Shown one piece after another: positions 1 through 10,994 of a DNA stretch of 64,000 bases. The DNA comes from Odontocerum albicorne. Its lineage: Eukaryota; Arthropoda; Insecta; Trichoptera; Odontoceridae. The notes beneath the pieces were generated by a model. That model was not told the origin of the DNA. It ran no database searches and saw nothing but the letters and a program-made list of their open reading frames with translations. The translations under genes were made by a program, and so were the position numbers. Each line of letters opens with the position of its first letter. Position 1 is the stretch's first letter. The stretch covers positions 31,732,043 through 31,796,042 of the forward strand of contig OX463849.1 of the NCBI GenBank assembly GCA_949825065.1. Direction: 5' to 3'.

Positions 1-369
1 TTGTTGATGTTTGTCATTCCTAATTATATTCATTTGATGCTTTGCTTATAGGCAATCTTTCGAGATCGCAAATAATTGTCAGGCCCTTTTTGTGCGTGTT
101 TTTGTATGTTAAAGTATTGCATTTAACCTGAAGTTGCAATGGCAAGAAGATCGATAAGCGGGCGATGATGAGATGTACTCGTGAGAATCATCAGAAATCT
201 ATACTTGCACACGCGTCTTCAAAATTTTTCTCTAAGATTTATTTTACCCTGAGAAAGAACGATCGTATCACTTCATACCAGAAGACACTGCACTGATATA
301 ATATAAGAAATAGACGCCAAATTCAAATACTATCTCTATTGTTTAATATCCTTAAATATCCAGCCGCCC
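1..369. other. No recognised feature
   Basis: AT-rich sequence with no open frame, repeat or RNA signal that I could recognise. Confidence 0.5.
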
Positions 370-740
370 CCCCTCTTATCTCGCCGAATACATTATGTGT
401 CTTTCATGGACTTGCGCTACGCTCAGAGAGAGGTTGTTTATTGGCTTTCCCAGTTCACCACTCTTATTTTTTACGTCGTCCTTTATTATCCACGCAGTGA
501 GACTCTGGAATCAGTTAAAAACTAGTGGTCGACTCGCTCCATCACTGATATGTTTTTTTAATGGCAATGTTAGATTCGCTCCGTCCTTGGAATGCTTTAC
601 GAAGCGACTGACGAAAAGTATCTATTAAGTTTCTGAAATGCTTTAAATATGATTTAAAGATTAAGTCTATCAACATATCTTTGTCTAGTCCTGGAATGCC
701 CCTCCAGTAATATGTTGGTCTAACGGATATTCCCCTGTCT
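370..740 (+). pseudogene. Non-LTR retrotransposon ORF C-terminal tail (family H)
   Basis: The open frame at 395-628 carries RLWNQLKTSGRLAPSL. Nearly the same string (RLWNQLPTSVRLAPSL) is encoded on the minus strand near 61,380-61,430, so this is a dispersed repeat. The 'RLWNxLP' block is the usual motif close to the C-terminus of Jockey/CR1-type reverse transcriptase ORFs, well after the catalytic RT domain. RLAPSL appears twice in the frame (RLAPSLICF, then RFAPSLECF), which suggests a small internal duplication. No RT catalytic motif is present, so it is a 3' fragment. The clade is an inference. Confidence 0.55.
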
Positions 741-1598
741 GTTGACGTGGCCCGATGGAATGAATGAATAATTTCTATTTTTAACAAAATATGATATTTA
801 ATTAAATTTATCTACATATGAATAAAACAACATAATCACCATAATGATTCCGGATTGCGTATTCATCACAAGCCAATTCAATTTGACAGATAACAATAAA
901 TCAAGTGAATTGGCGAATACGAAATGCTAATTTTGCAAATCCGTAACAAGGGAAACTAAATTCAACAAGTACTGGATTAGGCTTAAACGTGCGCTAGGAA
1001 AATTAAAAAAAAATCTTTGTCAAAACCTGGACTTTTAAAAAGTCATGATAATCATCACTGAAAGTATATCGAGTTAAATATTTGATAGTCATAAAGTAAA
1101 TTATTTAATAAGGCCTCAAATATTGACTTCTTTAACATATTCAAAATGTTATAAAGATAGTATTTTGTGCTTTCTTAGTAATGGAAGTTAGTGATTGCGG
1201 TTTAAGAATTATTTCATATTTATCAATTATTGTATTTCGTTACTGTATATAGTTTTATTTAAGCTTTGTATGTTATTAAGTTTAACCTGTATATGTAAGC
1301 TTTAGCAAAATAAATATATACCATTAATTTCTTTATGAAAACTATCCAATATAAATATACTTGCGGAATGTACTAGGTCAAACCGTATGTTTTGGAAGTT
1401 AATGCCACAGAAAATATTGTATTTGAAAAGTTAATATAATTAAAAGTGGAGAATTTCTAGTAAAAATGTATTTTTTGTAAAATTCACCAGCAAAGATTTG
1501 ATAAAATTAGTCGAATTCCAAACACCATCTCTAATACGTTAGTCATTGCTATATTGAAGTCCAGAGATGTTCAACTCCTTTGCAACAATCTTAGTCTG
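741..1598. other. No recognised feature
   Basis: AT-rich, with many stop codons in all frames and no structure that I could identify. Confidence 0.5.
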
Positions 1599-1858
1599 AT
1601 TCACTGGAATGTATACTACATGCTATTCACATAGCATGTAGTATACATTCCAGTGAATGAAGCTAAATTTTCTTAATTTTACCGCCATTCACTGGAATGG
1701 ACATCCTATTCATATAGCATGTAGTATACATTCCGGTGAATGAGGCTATATTTTCTTCATTTTACCGCCATTCACTGGAATGGACATCCTATTCACATAG
1801 CATGTATTATACATTCCAGTGAATGAAGCCAATTTTTCTTCCTTTTACTGTCATTAAA
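1599..1858. repeat. Three tandem 83-88 bp units with a perfect hairpin
   Basis: Units begin with tcactggaat at 1601, 1689 and 1772. The first unit is a perfect inverted repeat: a 26-nt arm at 1599-1624, an 8-nt loop and a matching arm at 1633-1658. In units 2 and 3 the left arm is changed after the first dozen bases (it reads ggacatcctattca), while the right arm (gcatgta.tatacattcc) is kept. Confidence 0.9.
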
Positions 1859-2299
1859 AAATGTATCTATCGGAATAGGTTCCAATTCGACCCTGAGTCA
1901 ATTCTCATTTTTGGTTATACGTCAATATTAATGCTGGCGTTATTTATGTTCTGTTTATTTTTTTTTCACAATAATTGTAAAATTTTATGATTCAAATATT
2001 TAGTTTAATTTAGTGTCAAAGTGGTGAGGTGCGGACAGCTGACTAGAGACGGCCCCGTACCCTGTGATCAACTGTTTATTGTTTTATATTTTTTCTATCA
2101 TTTTGACTCGTGTACTTGCTTATGTTTTGTTTTGTTTATGTGTATTTTTATTTGATTTTTTATATATATTTTCTTGCTTTTTTAATTTTAAGATTATTTT
2201 GTAAATATTGTAAATGAAGCACGTATTTTATTTCAAAATTATTTTGTAAGGCCGTTGATGATAAATAAAAATAAATTAAAAACAAACTTTATAATAATA
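1859..2299. other. No recognised feature
   Basis: T-rich sequence without coding or repeat signals. Confidence 0.4.
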
Positions 2300-2415
2300 A
2301 TAAATGGACAATTTATATGCGCCATTCAGAGAGCAGATCCTCCTCAAGGGCGCCATTCCTCGGGATTGAACCCAATATCACTATTGTTGACCGACATACA
2401 AAAAAACAAGTTCAG
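2300..2415 (-). mobile_element. SINE-like repeat, family L
   Basis: On the minus strand, a B-box-like gggttcaatcccgagg is followed by a 'GAGGAGGATCTGCTCTCTGAA' type block and an AT-rich tail. The same arrangement recurs near 8285, 20,928, 31,836, 38,534 and 46,505. It resembles the 3' half of a tRNA-derived SINE. Confidence 0.5.
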
Positions 2416-2850
2416 TGTAAGGATAGGAAGTTGGTGACTGAAATATTTTAAACAATTTCATAATGAGTTTTAAAACTTAAGAATTTATAATAAACTTTAT
2501 AACTTAAGTATTTAGAAAAAAAATATTCATAAGAGTCTTTATAATAAACTATAAGACTTAAGTATTTATGAGTTAAGCAATTAAATTTAAAACTCAAAGG
2601 CATTAAATCTGACATTCGTTTATTAATTAAACGCTTTGAATTCCGCATTTAACATACGTGAAATCATAATTGCCATATCATCGGCCAAAATTCGTAAAAT
2701 TAACCGAAACAAAAACTAGTAGAAATGCTTTTCAATCGTTAGCACCACAAATCATGATAAAGGGGTGTGATTATATACAAGAGAGTTAGAAATCTGTTTT
2801 TTTTTTGTCTACCCCTCAAGGGTAACCGTAGAATAATATGTATGATACAT
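2416..2850. other. AT-rich sequence with short local duplications
   Basis: Between 2473 and 2590 a motif like ttataataaactataa plus acttaagtattta occurs in about three imperfect copies. Nothing else was recognised. Confidence 0.4.
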
Positions 2851-3035
2851 ATTGTATTACACTTTCGTTGTATTCACTATAACTTGGCGGGTCGATTGTC
2901 ATGTGACATCTCCTACAACCAACCAGAAAGATGTTCAAGTGGTGTGAAGTGAAGAGCACATTTATATCAATGGGAATCGAATCCAAACCTCTGGGTCGGA
3001 ATACAGATATCTTACCAACTAGGCCACGGAGATCG
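2851..3035 (-). mobile_element. tRNA-derived SINE, family A
   Basis: Reading on the minus strand: a tRNA-like head with A-box-like ggcctagttggt and a B-box-like ggattcgattccc, then a body and the tail ending cgaaagtgtaatacaat. More than a dozen related copies exist in the window. Confidence 0.8.
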
Positions 3036-3094
3036 TATTCTCCGTATTCTTATATAGAATGAAAGCGTTTTATGAAATTTACTCAAGTAATTGT

Positions 3095-3345
3095 AAGGGG
3101 TCTTGAAGCATTTGAAATGTGGATTTACAGAAGAATGTCCAAAGGTTGTTGGATGGGCAAAGTGGGAAATATAAAGATATCGACTATAATTAAAACCTTT
3201 AAGCGCGAAAGCTACAATACCTCGACATGTTATGCGTCATTCTGATAAATACTAACTTCTACGCCTCATCATTGAGGTCTAAATTGAGTGGTCTAGATAT
3301 TCTGCAAGGATGATAGCATCATGGATTAAAAACCTGGAACAGTTT
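3095..3345 (+). pseudogene. Non-LTR retrotransposon RT tail (family M)
   Basis: The plus strand encodes LEAFEMWIYRRMS. This is the widespread 'LEAFEMWxYRRML' block of endonuclease/reverse-transcriptase ORFs, which lies C-terminal to the RT domain. A similar string occurs at 16,409 and, on the other strand, at 16,250. The frame is broken soon after. Confidence 0.6.
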
Positions 3346-3357
3346 TTTAAATAATAG

Positions 3358-3516
3358 ATATGACCGAAGTCATAAGTATCCATAAATCATCGAACACTAG
3401 GCGGAAAAAGTGTCTGTGTTGTTCGAGTGGAGTAGCACAGCGGGTGGTTCGAACCGACGACCTTCCGCACGAAAGTCCAGTGCGTTACCGCGTGACCATG
3501 CACCTCATTAGTTTGG
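3358..3516 (-). mobile_element. tRNA-derived SINE, family K (5' part)
   Basis: The minus strand begins with a tRNA-like head: ggtaacgcactggact near the A box and cggttcgaaccac near the B box. The same head starts the full copy at 56,725 and occurs at 18,660 and 41,250. The 3' part is missing here. Confidence 0.7.
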
Positions 3517-3614
3517 TCAAATCCTTGTGTAGTAAAAAAATTGAGATTGCCATCGTTTGGTAGTCGCACAAGGCTCGAGAAGAAGACGAAGTAGGAGTTG
3601 AGACCAAAAATATT

Positions 3615-4100
3615 ACAAACTCCGTAACCTAGTTGGTAAAAAGGTTGTTTTCTAACCGCGGGCTGGAAGTTCAATTCCCATTGGAACATGATTTTTTTTA
3701 ATAAGGTTCCTGGTTCTTTTTTATTTTAATTGTAACTTTGTAATCTGTTTTAGTAAAACACTGTTTATTCTACCTAATATAACGGTATAACCCAACAGGT
3801 TTCAAGGTTTTCACCTCATCATCAGGGGAGCACAAACAAGACTTGTTTGTGCTTCAGTAGGGTTATACCGTTATATAAAGGGGAATAAACAGTGATTGAC
3901 GTTATATAAAGGGGAATAAACAGTGATTGACTAAAACAAATTACAATGTCTTTAAACCTTCACTGTGTGAATGCTTTAACTATGAATAATATATACATTT
4001 TAAGTCTCAACATCTTTCTGGTTGGTAGGAAGAGATTTTCACATGATAATAAGCCCGTCATGTTGTACAGAATATAACGAAAGCGTTATACAATACAATA
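3615..4100 (+). mobile_element. SINE A split by a foldback element
   Basis: The tRNA-like head and B box (ttcaattcccattgg) are at 3615-3690. The body stops at 3729 and resumes at 3997 with the usual ctttctggttggtagg and ataacgaaagcgttatacaat tail. The intervening DNA is a family E foldback, flanked by attttaa at 3723-3729 and 3997-4003. Confidence 0.75.
3730..3996. mobile_element. Penelope-derived foldback element, family E
   Basis: Inverted arms around aacactgtttattc / gaataaacagtg and cggtataaccc / gggttataccg flank a short centre. A 32-bp segment (ttatataaaggggaataaac...) is duplicated in tandem at about 3874-3938. On the minus strand the centre carries CTGATGA (3819-3825) followed by a GAAA-bearing stem, like a hammerhead ribozyme core. 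It interrupts a SINE A copy. Confidence 0.75.
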
Positions 4101-4570
4101 AAACATTTAAATCGAATCTTCCCTTATGATGTGAAAGAATGAAAGCTCTTTATTATGATTAAAATAATAGTTTTATAATAGACAAAATTGCGTACCCCTG
4201 TTTAGACAATACATAGGAACAAGTCTATTAAATGATAACTTGACACCGTTGAATAATCATTATAAACAGACATTTCTGTCTAATTTTACATATTTTTTGT
4301 GATTCAACTTTATTGCGCGTTGAACAATAGACTTTTATTGTTTTACGGTGGATTGAATTTAACTTTCAAATAAACCAAGTGAATAGTCTTTGTAATATTA
4401 TCTCGAAATGAACCATTTTTTATTGTAACAGCTTCCCGATGAAAATTACAACAATTTAACCAATTCAGTAGTCATGGAACCAATAACATTTTTTCCTAAC
4501 TCCTTTATACTTCCCATTCTTAGCCCCATTTTTTTCTTGAGATTTATAGTATAATATTGAGTTATAGATA
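4101..4570. other. No recognised feature
   Basis: AT-rich sequence between two SINE A copies; no coding signal seen. Confidence 0.45.
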
Positions 4571-4787
4571 GACGAACTTCGTGACCTAGTTGGAAAGACG
4601 CTTGTCTCTCAACCCGGGGCTTATACGGGTTCGATCCCCGTTAGAACCCAGATTTTTTTTAAAAAGGGATTCCAGTCTGGTTTTCCCATAGAGCCTCTTA
4701 AATATATTTTTGGTTGGTTGGACGGGATTGTCAGATGGTAAAAAGCCCGCCAGTTTGTACTGTATGCAACAAAGTGTAATACAATGC
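4571..4787 (+). mobile_element. tRNA-derived SINE, family A (full length)
   Basis: One of the clearest copies. Head 4571-4648 has gtgacctagttgg (A box) and gggttcgatcccc (B box). The body reads ccagtctggttttccc, then ttggttggttggacgggatt, and it ends caaagtgtaatacaat. The total is about 217 bp. No conventional tRNA gene is indicated, because the body follows the head in every copy. Confidence 0.85.
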
Positions 4788-4934
4788 TGATAATTATTTT
4801 GGAACAAAAACTGTTTAACTGGGATAAATAGCTTTAAAGCAATAAATTTGATAAATGTATTTATGTAAAGGTGCTGGAAAAAATAACATCTCATTATCTT
4901 GTCACCAGATTTTTAGGGGTGATTTCCCAATAAT

Positions 4935-5185
4935 ATGATCTTCAAGTGATAACATACCATGAATTTGGGGGCCTTGAGCTATATCTTTTTTAGCCCTTTA
5001 GTGAATACCGTCCTGATGATGAGTGCAGCAATCACTAAAGAACTAGTCGTTTCTTTTGTTCTAACGATTCGGTCTTTCCACCTTGCTGCAGACCGTCCTC
5101 TTGCTCCCCACCTCTCGATACTCCAGTCATTACCAACTTTTCCAAAATTTCTTTATCTCTCCTAGCGAGATGTGCCAAGTATCAC
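4935..5185 (-). pseudogene. Non-LTR retrotransposon RT tail (family M)
   Basis: The minus strand encodes RRDKE-like and EKLVMTG residues followed by basic, glycine- and arginine-rich sequence. This is the usual C-terminal end of RTE-like endonuclease/RT ORFs and parallels the KLVITGT stretch near 17,370. The frame is broken. Confidence 0.45.
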
Positions 5186-5188
5186 ATA

Positions 5189-5406
5189 ATTGTATTATAT
5201 TAAATCTTCATCGTATTCTATACAATCTTGTAAACTTATTTCTATATGACAATCTCTTTCAATCAACCTGAAATATATTAAAGATGCCTTAAGTTAAAAC
5301 TACACTGGGGAACTATTCCTAAAAAAAATGGCTTACAAAAGGAATCAAATTCGTAACCCCAGGGCTGGAAAAAATGTATCTTACCAACTAGGCCACCGAG
5401 GACATA
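5189..5406 (-). mobile_element. tRNA-derived SINE, family A
   Basis: Minus-strand head (cctcggtggcctagttggta) and a diverged body and tail are present. The B box is degraded. Confidence 0.7.
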
Positions 5407-6546
5407 CTATATGCTAGGAGTTTTTGTGGGATATTTCTCAATATGTCCGTATTGGTGAAACGATCTGGTAGAAAATCAAGGCCAGGAGACAATATAGCTT
5501 ACGGACCAGTTCTTCGAGCCTACGAATTTAAAATCACCGACGTAAGCACGTAGCTTGCTGTCAGTTTTCGTACATATTGGTAATACTACGCACGCTGAGA
5601 TGTTACAATAACCTCGTAGATATAGACTTAACCAAACTGTGACCCTTTTAATTATGATATCATCTGGAATCGATTATGATAGACGCCTAGCTACAGGGGT
5701 TGCCTAGTTCTGTGGATTCAATTTTTTTTGTTTCACGACACCCTTAGTGTAAAGGTTTTTTCACAGCTCCCTAAAAAATCTATAAATTAGCGGTGTGAAA
5801 AAGCCTGTTGTTTTCCACATAGTTTCTCAAATCTTGAAATCAGATTAGGCACTACTATCATCATATATTCTGTTTTTGTTACAGATACCGCCAAGTTCAT
5901 AATACCTATATCAGCTCTTCCCCTACCGACGTAAAATGAAATTGAGATTGGGCCTTGGATGGTCTGTGAACCCATGAAAACTTCTCCATCTTTTCTTGAA
6001 AGTATTCTTGTGCGTTGAATTAAGATTATCTGGAATTATTAAAATGTTCAAGTATCCAGCTGCACCCATGGTAAACAATCGCAACGTTCCAGAAAGCCAT
6101 GGCACATACTTTGAATACCTCTGGCCTAGTGGATAAAACACTCTTTTGTTTAATATCGATGTTGGAAAAATAATTTTACTGAGAAATATATGAGTTATGC
6201 ATAGATAATCCTGAACCAGTTCCCGATTTTCGTAAATTTCGACTTAAACTCGTAATTCGATCATACATGTCTTTTTTCTGATTGTCCCTGATAAGAAAAA
6301 CTTGTTTTTTTTTGTTTAATCTAATGCTCAAAGTTCTTACGAATGAAAAAAGGCAAGAGTGGTATCTATTCGCAAATCCAGCTCCGATAAGGAAATAAGA
6401 AATTAATTCGATAGCCAAGCTCTTGGAGACAACGATGGATCAAAAATTAAGATCCTATAATGACTACATTTATTGAAGACCTAAAAGGTCTGCCGAGTCA
6501 AATTTGATGATATTCTCGCGATGACCTCGCAAGTTTATTGCTAAGT
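5407..6546. other. No clear gene; one stray SINE A head
   Basis: A SINE A head fragment (ctggcctagtggataaaa) lies at about 6119-6140. The minus-strand open frames at 5787-5975 and 5923-6141 overlap in different frames and resemble nothing I know. Confidence 0.4.
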
Positions 6547-6698
6547 GGTAATCATTTCCATGTAACCTGAAAAATATTAAAGAGGCTCTAAGCTAAAATC
6601 AGACATAAACCCTTATTAAATGTGTGAATCAATTGAAACCAAACTCGTAATCCTCGGGTTAGACGACAGATATCTTACTAACTTGGTGACGGAGGTCG
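6547..6698 (-). mobile_element. tRNA-derived SINE, family A (partial)
   Basis: Minus-strand head and body without the 3' tail. The body is diverged (gagcctctttaatattttt). Confidence 0.6.
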
Positions 6699-7149
6699 AT
6701 TTTCATGACCAAGATACATGAAACATATACTATTTATTATGTGAAAAATATGCTTGAAGAATTAAAACCAAGGCTATAAATATGGAAGTAACAAGCAATG
6801 TCAAAATTGATTTGTTTTGAAGGCGGAGACGTCTGATATCTATCATCGATCATTGGTCTAAGGTGTGGACTGTTGCCTCCACCTTGACATTCAACCTCTG
6901 CATCCTTCAAACGGTGAATGCCACACCAAACGCACAGTTATCACACGCCCTGCTTTTTTATGTCCATTTTGGAGTTGGCTGCATCTATTAATCATCTCTT
7001 ACCGCAATATGTCAGCTTATATACCCATTTCAAGGATCGTTCATTATTTATCATTGTTTATTTTATGTAAAGATGAAAGTTCAATTCTGTAACGTCATTA
7101 TAGGTGGTCGACATGTATTTTGAATAAAAGTATTCTACTCGAACCGGGC
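6699..7149. other. No recognised feature
   Basis: The 75-codon plus-strand open frame at 6865-7092 has no motif that I recognise and is no longer than chance would allow here. Confidence 0.4.
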
Positions 7150-7556
7150 AGCAACAAAATCTTCTAAGATAATAGTCCATAACAGTATTTTGGTGCCAAC
7201 TTTGATCTCAGGGAGTGAAACGTGGACGTAGAAAATGACTGATGAGAGCCGAATAAATGCTGTAGAAATGCATGCAGACATGCTCCACACAAAGACATGT
7301 TCCACAATGTTTACAACATGTCAATAATTTAGATTTAAAAAAAGGCTAACAAAACAAATGTATAGTGCAAATGTGAGTGGAAATGTGGTAGAGAACGATC
7401 AAGGAAAATATGGTTGAAACAACTGAATAGTATTTCGAAAAAAGGAAACCTCGAGAGCCTGAGAAATCGTACGAGTGTATGCATGCCGAGTAGGTAAAGG
7501 ATGTGTGTCGAAGTAGGAAATTCTGACGCTCTGTCCTTTCTGCCTACCCTGAAATG
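7150..7556 (+). pseudogene. Non-LTR retrotransposon RT tail (family N)
   Basis: The plus strand reads SETWT, then DESRINAVEM, and ends with the conserved 3' end gtgtgtcgaagtaggaaat ... ctgcctaccctg. In full-length relatives these blocks follow the RT domain of an endonuclease/RT ORF. Several frameshifts and stops are present. It is one of about a dozen family N fragments in the window. Confidence 0.65.
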
Positions 7557-8280
7557 AAAATGGCGTAATTATATGCAAATGTATTTATTTTTAATAAGAT
7601 TGATGTAAAATTAAAATTTTCAACTTTGTATATGCAAATTATTTTATTTACGCATATAAAATTTTGTAAAATTATAACGTGTCGAATTTGAGAAATTGCA
7701 ATACGCCCCTTATAGAAATGATTATACAATCACTTTAACACGAATTTAGATGCAAGCAAAATATAAGTACGGGAAACGGAAGTATCAAGAGGTGTGCCTT
7801 TCAAGTGGACTCTTCAGAGAGGCCACGAGAGCTGAGAGCGTGCTTGAGAGGAGACGTCTAGACTGCGAGAGAAAAACGGGGATGTGAGCAATAGCAATTA
7901 TTAGCATCTGAAAATACGAAGGGAAATAATGAAGAGTCGAAACATATACACTGTTTATTCTTTGTTGAAATATCCTGGCAACTCATGCTATAAACTATTG
8001 TTACAGTAAATACTGTTTCTTTTTCAATTAGAAGGCATATTGAAATTTTTGTCTGATCGGTTTCAATACTACTATTATCTTTGTATTGTTTTACACTTTT
8101 ATTGTACACTGTATAATCTGGTGACCATATTGCCTCGTGACGAAGTATCTAATCTAATGGGCGCACACACTACCTTCCTATCATTATATTTAGATTGAAA
8201 TATTTTATTCTCTCGTGAAACTAATCGAAAATATGGATAAAACATTTAAACCTATATTTATATGGATTATAATATTTTTA
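7557..8280. other. Possible LTR-retrotransposon remnant, otherwise unassigned
   Basis: The stretch 7770-8150 is richer in GC at its start (gagaggccacgagagctgag) and ends in gtacactgtataatctggtg, which loosely recalls an LTR end followed by a primer-binding-site-like tggtgacc. No second LTR or gag/pol frame is visible. Confidence 0.2.
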
Positions 8281-8284
8281 ATTT

Positions 8285-8365
8285 GTCAATATAGTGGGTT
8301 CGATTTCCGATTTAAAGCGTCTTTACGGAGAGTCTGCTCTCTAAACAGCGCTAAATAAATTATCC
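8285..8365 (+). mobile_element. SINE-like repeat, family L
   Basis: The plus strand has gggttcgatttccg (B-box-like), then ggagagtctgctctctaaac and an (att)n tail. Confidence 0.55.
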
Positions 8366-8647
8366 TTTTATTATTATTATTGTGGCAATATCTTGACATC
8401 CAGATAACCAGAAATATTTAGCCTTAAGTGAACCCAGAATAGAACCCTTTTTTTTTAAATAAGACAAGCGTCTTTGAGAAGTATGTTTTCTAAAGAGCGC
8501 TTTATATATTGTTATTTTATCATTATTATTGTGGTAATATCTTGACATCCAGATAACCAGAAATATGTAGAGGCCTTCAGTGAAACCAGACTAAGACCGT
8601 TTTTTTTTTTTCAAAATATAAAGACAAGCGTCTCACCAACAGGAGAA
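8350..8647. repeat. Tandem duplication of a chimeric SINE segment (149-bp period)
   Basis: The block cttgacatccagataaccag occurs at 149-bp spacing, and each unit joins the family L end (gagcgct...) to an inverted family A body (ccagaaatat...agacaagcgtct). The copies differ by scattered substitutions and T-run length. Confidence 0.8.
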
Positions 8648-8649
8648 GT

Positions 8650-8965
8650 ATGCTACGAATTTCATGGACAGCAAGGTGAACTAACGTTTCCATTCTCGAA
8701 AAACTGAAAATCAACGACAGATTGTCGACAATATGCCTTCAATGAGTCGTCCGATTCTTCGGACACATTGCTCGTTGCCAAGGAGACCGTTGAAAAGGTT
8801 TGTGGTGATGCACAAGAAGAACAATCCCAATTAATTGGACTGACCAAACAAGAAACACAACTGGACTACCCTTAACAACTGCCCTTCGAGCCGCGGAGTA
8901 CAGGGATGGATGGAGAGGAAGCGTCAAAGGCTATCATGGGAGACACAATACTCAGTCATGAGCTA
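8650..8965 (+). pseudogene. RTE-like retrotransposon RT tail (family N2)
   Basis: The plus strand encodes a diverged version of the tail seen best at 43,855-44,290: MLRISWTARR, then LRITDRLST, then RWTDQVRDATG-like residues. Here the equivalents are read across shifts (tgctacgaatttcatggaca, gattgtcgacaatatgcctt, attggactgaccaa). It ends with cactcagtcatgagctaca-like sequence, the shared 3' end of the family. Confidence 0.6.
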
Positions 8966-9775
8966 CACGGTAGTATGATACTGATGATAATATTTAAAAA
9001 TAATACATTTAAAAAATTACATATGTTTTATCTCTTCGTCATCTTATAGGAATTCTTATCCTGGTCAAAGTATACCAAAGAATATAAATTTTTGTTATGT
9101 GGTTCCGTGATTTTGGTAAGCAAAAAAATAATCATTTTTACCATCTTTTCTCAAAGGTCAGTTGTTGTTTTAACCATTATCGCTTATTTTAATCTGAATA
9201 TTTGAAAACGCACATATATTTAAATTATCTAAACTTAATCACCTATCAGGTCAACGAGTTTTTAATCTAAAATACCATAAGAAATTTCTCAACGAGTTAA
9301 CACTAATAATTTTAATTTAAAAAAATATATTATGTAACGATAAGCAGAAATATATAAGTAACACTACATATCTGCATTAAATATTTAAAAACTAATAATT
9401 TTGACAAATATATACACTTTAGATTATATATTTTCGAATTGATATTTAGTATCATAGAGAAAGACATGCAGGTCATTCCATGTGAAATAATCCCAATTTA
9501 AATAAAACTTTTTAAGTTAAAATAAAAACTATGCCTTACAGGTTATGCACTATATATAAACAACGCCTAATAACTTTACAAAATATGCACAAAATAAAAT
9601 CTATGCCTTACAAGCCTTGCTAAAAAACTGTGCCTTAGGTTACAGTAGATTAAATTTATATTTTGAATCTTGTATTGAAATTTGTTGTTACCTGGAAAAT
9701 TCCATACAATTTCTGATTGTATAAACCATAAGTTTATACTTTTCCTTCGCTTATAAAACTTATTTCGAATCATGT
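8966..9775. other. No recognised feature
   Basis: Strongly AT-rich. A short motif ctatgccttacagg near 9530 recurs near 9600. No gene was seen. Confidence 0.45.
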
Positions 9776-9893
9776 GACGACCTTCATGAACTAGTTTGTA
9801 AAACACTTGTCTTTCGAACAGGGGGTCTTATATTTGATTCCCGTTAAAACCCAGATTTTTTAATATAAGGGTTCCAGTTTGGTTTCCCCTTGG
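9776..9893 (+). mobile_element. tRNA-derived SINE, family A (5' half)
   Basis: Head with tgaactagtttgtaaaac (degraded A box) and gattcccgttaaaaccc, followed by ccagtttggtttcccc. It then stops and an RT tail follows. Confidence 0.65.
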
Positions 9894-9912
9894 ATATCAC
9901 TGAGTATCAAAT

Positions 9913-10092
9913 AATGAAGTTCTGAGAAGAGCAAGCACTAAGATTCTGGTATCGCGTGCACGCCTGCGTTGGTCTGGACACGTTGCTTGTATGCCTGAGT
10001 ACAGACTTTCAAGTAACGTCCTCTTTGGCGAGGTGATGGAGGACAGAAGGAGGTACGGTAATCAGCGCAAGAGATATAAGGATACTGAATAA
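9913..10092 (+). pseudogene. RTE/CR1-like endonuclease-RT C-terminal fragment
   Basis: An uninterrupted frame of 59 codons before taa at 10,090-10,092 reads RARLRWSGHVACMPEYRL, then LFGEVMEDRR and YGNQRKRYKDT. The LRWxGHVxRMxxxRLPK and KRYKD blocks are well known from the C-terminal tail of insect endonuclease/reverse-transcriptase ORFs. The frame has no start codon of its own and no RT domain, so it is a 3' fragment. Its lack of stops suggests that it is younger than the family N copies nearby. Confidence 0.65.
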
Positions 10093-10299
10093 AACGCTTA
10101 AAAACATCAATGCTCAGCACAACTGGAAACAAAAGACAAAATAATATGCTATCACAAATTGACTTTCATAGTCATCTCGGGTGGCATTAATGTCCGGTTC
10201 CCTGATCACCCACTTTGTATTGTGCATTTTATTATAGTTGTCACGAGTTAGAGGCATTCAATTCAAACCCACCAAGTTATAATATATACAACAGAAGTG

Positions 10300-10690
10300 T
10301 AATGCTTCTAACAGTGTGCAATTATAGAAGCCTCGAAACAAAATAGCAAGAATCCATTGCGATATTCCTACTAAAAGTTTTTCAAGATATAGTTTTAACT
10401 GTTTCGCGATACTAGAAGCACTAAGTTTATATACTCCCAATAAATACAGCTGTGTAAGGAATCACCCTCTGATCTATATACCAACTCATACAACGACTAA
10501 ACACTCGGTCACGCGTTGTATAGATATATTGAATCGTGAGTGACATCGTGGATATATTCTCAGCATCGATTAACAGTATGAGAAGAATCCTGGCTGATAT
10601 TCTTCCTTACGAATAAACTAACTAGTATCAGATCTTCTTTGTTGTAACAAGAGAAATTAGTGCAAAGTGGTTTATAAAAAAAAAATACTA
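10300..10690 (+). pseudogene. Jockey-like retrotransposon 3' fragment
   Basis: The plus strand encodes LTVCNYRSLETK, then QESIAIFL, and near the end SMRRILADILPYE. These match, block for block, the C-terminus of the 332-residue frame at 42,032-43,030 (CNYRSLETRRQESIAIFL ... SMRRILADIIPNE). Stops and shifts break the middle. It ends in an A-run at about 10,676-10,686. A SINE A tail fragment lies just upstream (10,267-10,295). Confidence 0.75.
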
Positions 10691-10994
10691 TCTAATTCAA
10701 AATTAGACATATACAGACAGCACATATTTAGAAATTCTGAATACTACTCGAATCGCTTAATCAATACATTAGGCTGAAATTATTTATTTTATAAGTATCA
10801 CATTTCAAATGGCAGCTCAATTTTAAATTATATCAATTTATAACACAAATAGAAATCATTTTTCTAGTGTTGAAGATAAAGTGAAATATTGAGAAGGGAA
10901 CGTATAGCAATCAATTATAATACAAGGTAAAAAATTATATCTTAAGAGTTTATCAAAACGCTGAAATATTATATTATATTAACTAATAGCAACT
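10691..10994. other. No recognised feature
   Basis: AT-rich spacer; nothing recognised. Confidence 0.4.

Noticed and set aside
4571..4648. tRNA gene (A box and B box present)
   Set aside because: The same head occurs over a dozen times in the window, each followed by the same SINE body. The cloverleaf is degenerate and there is no T-run terminator directly after the head.
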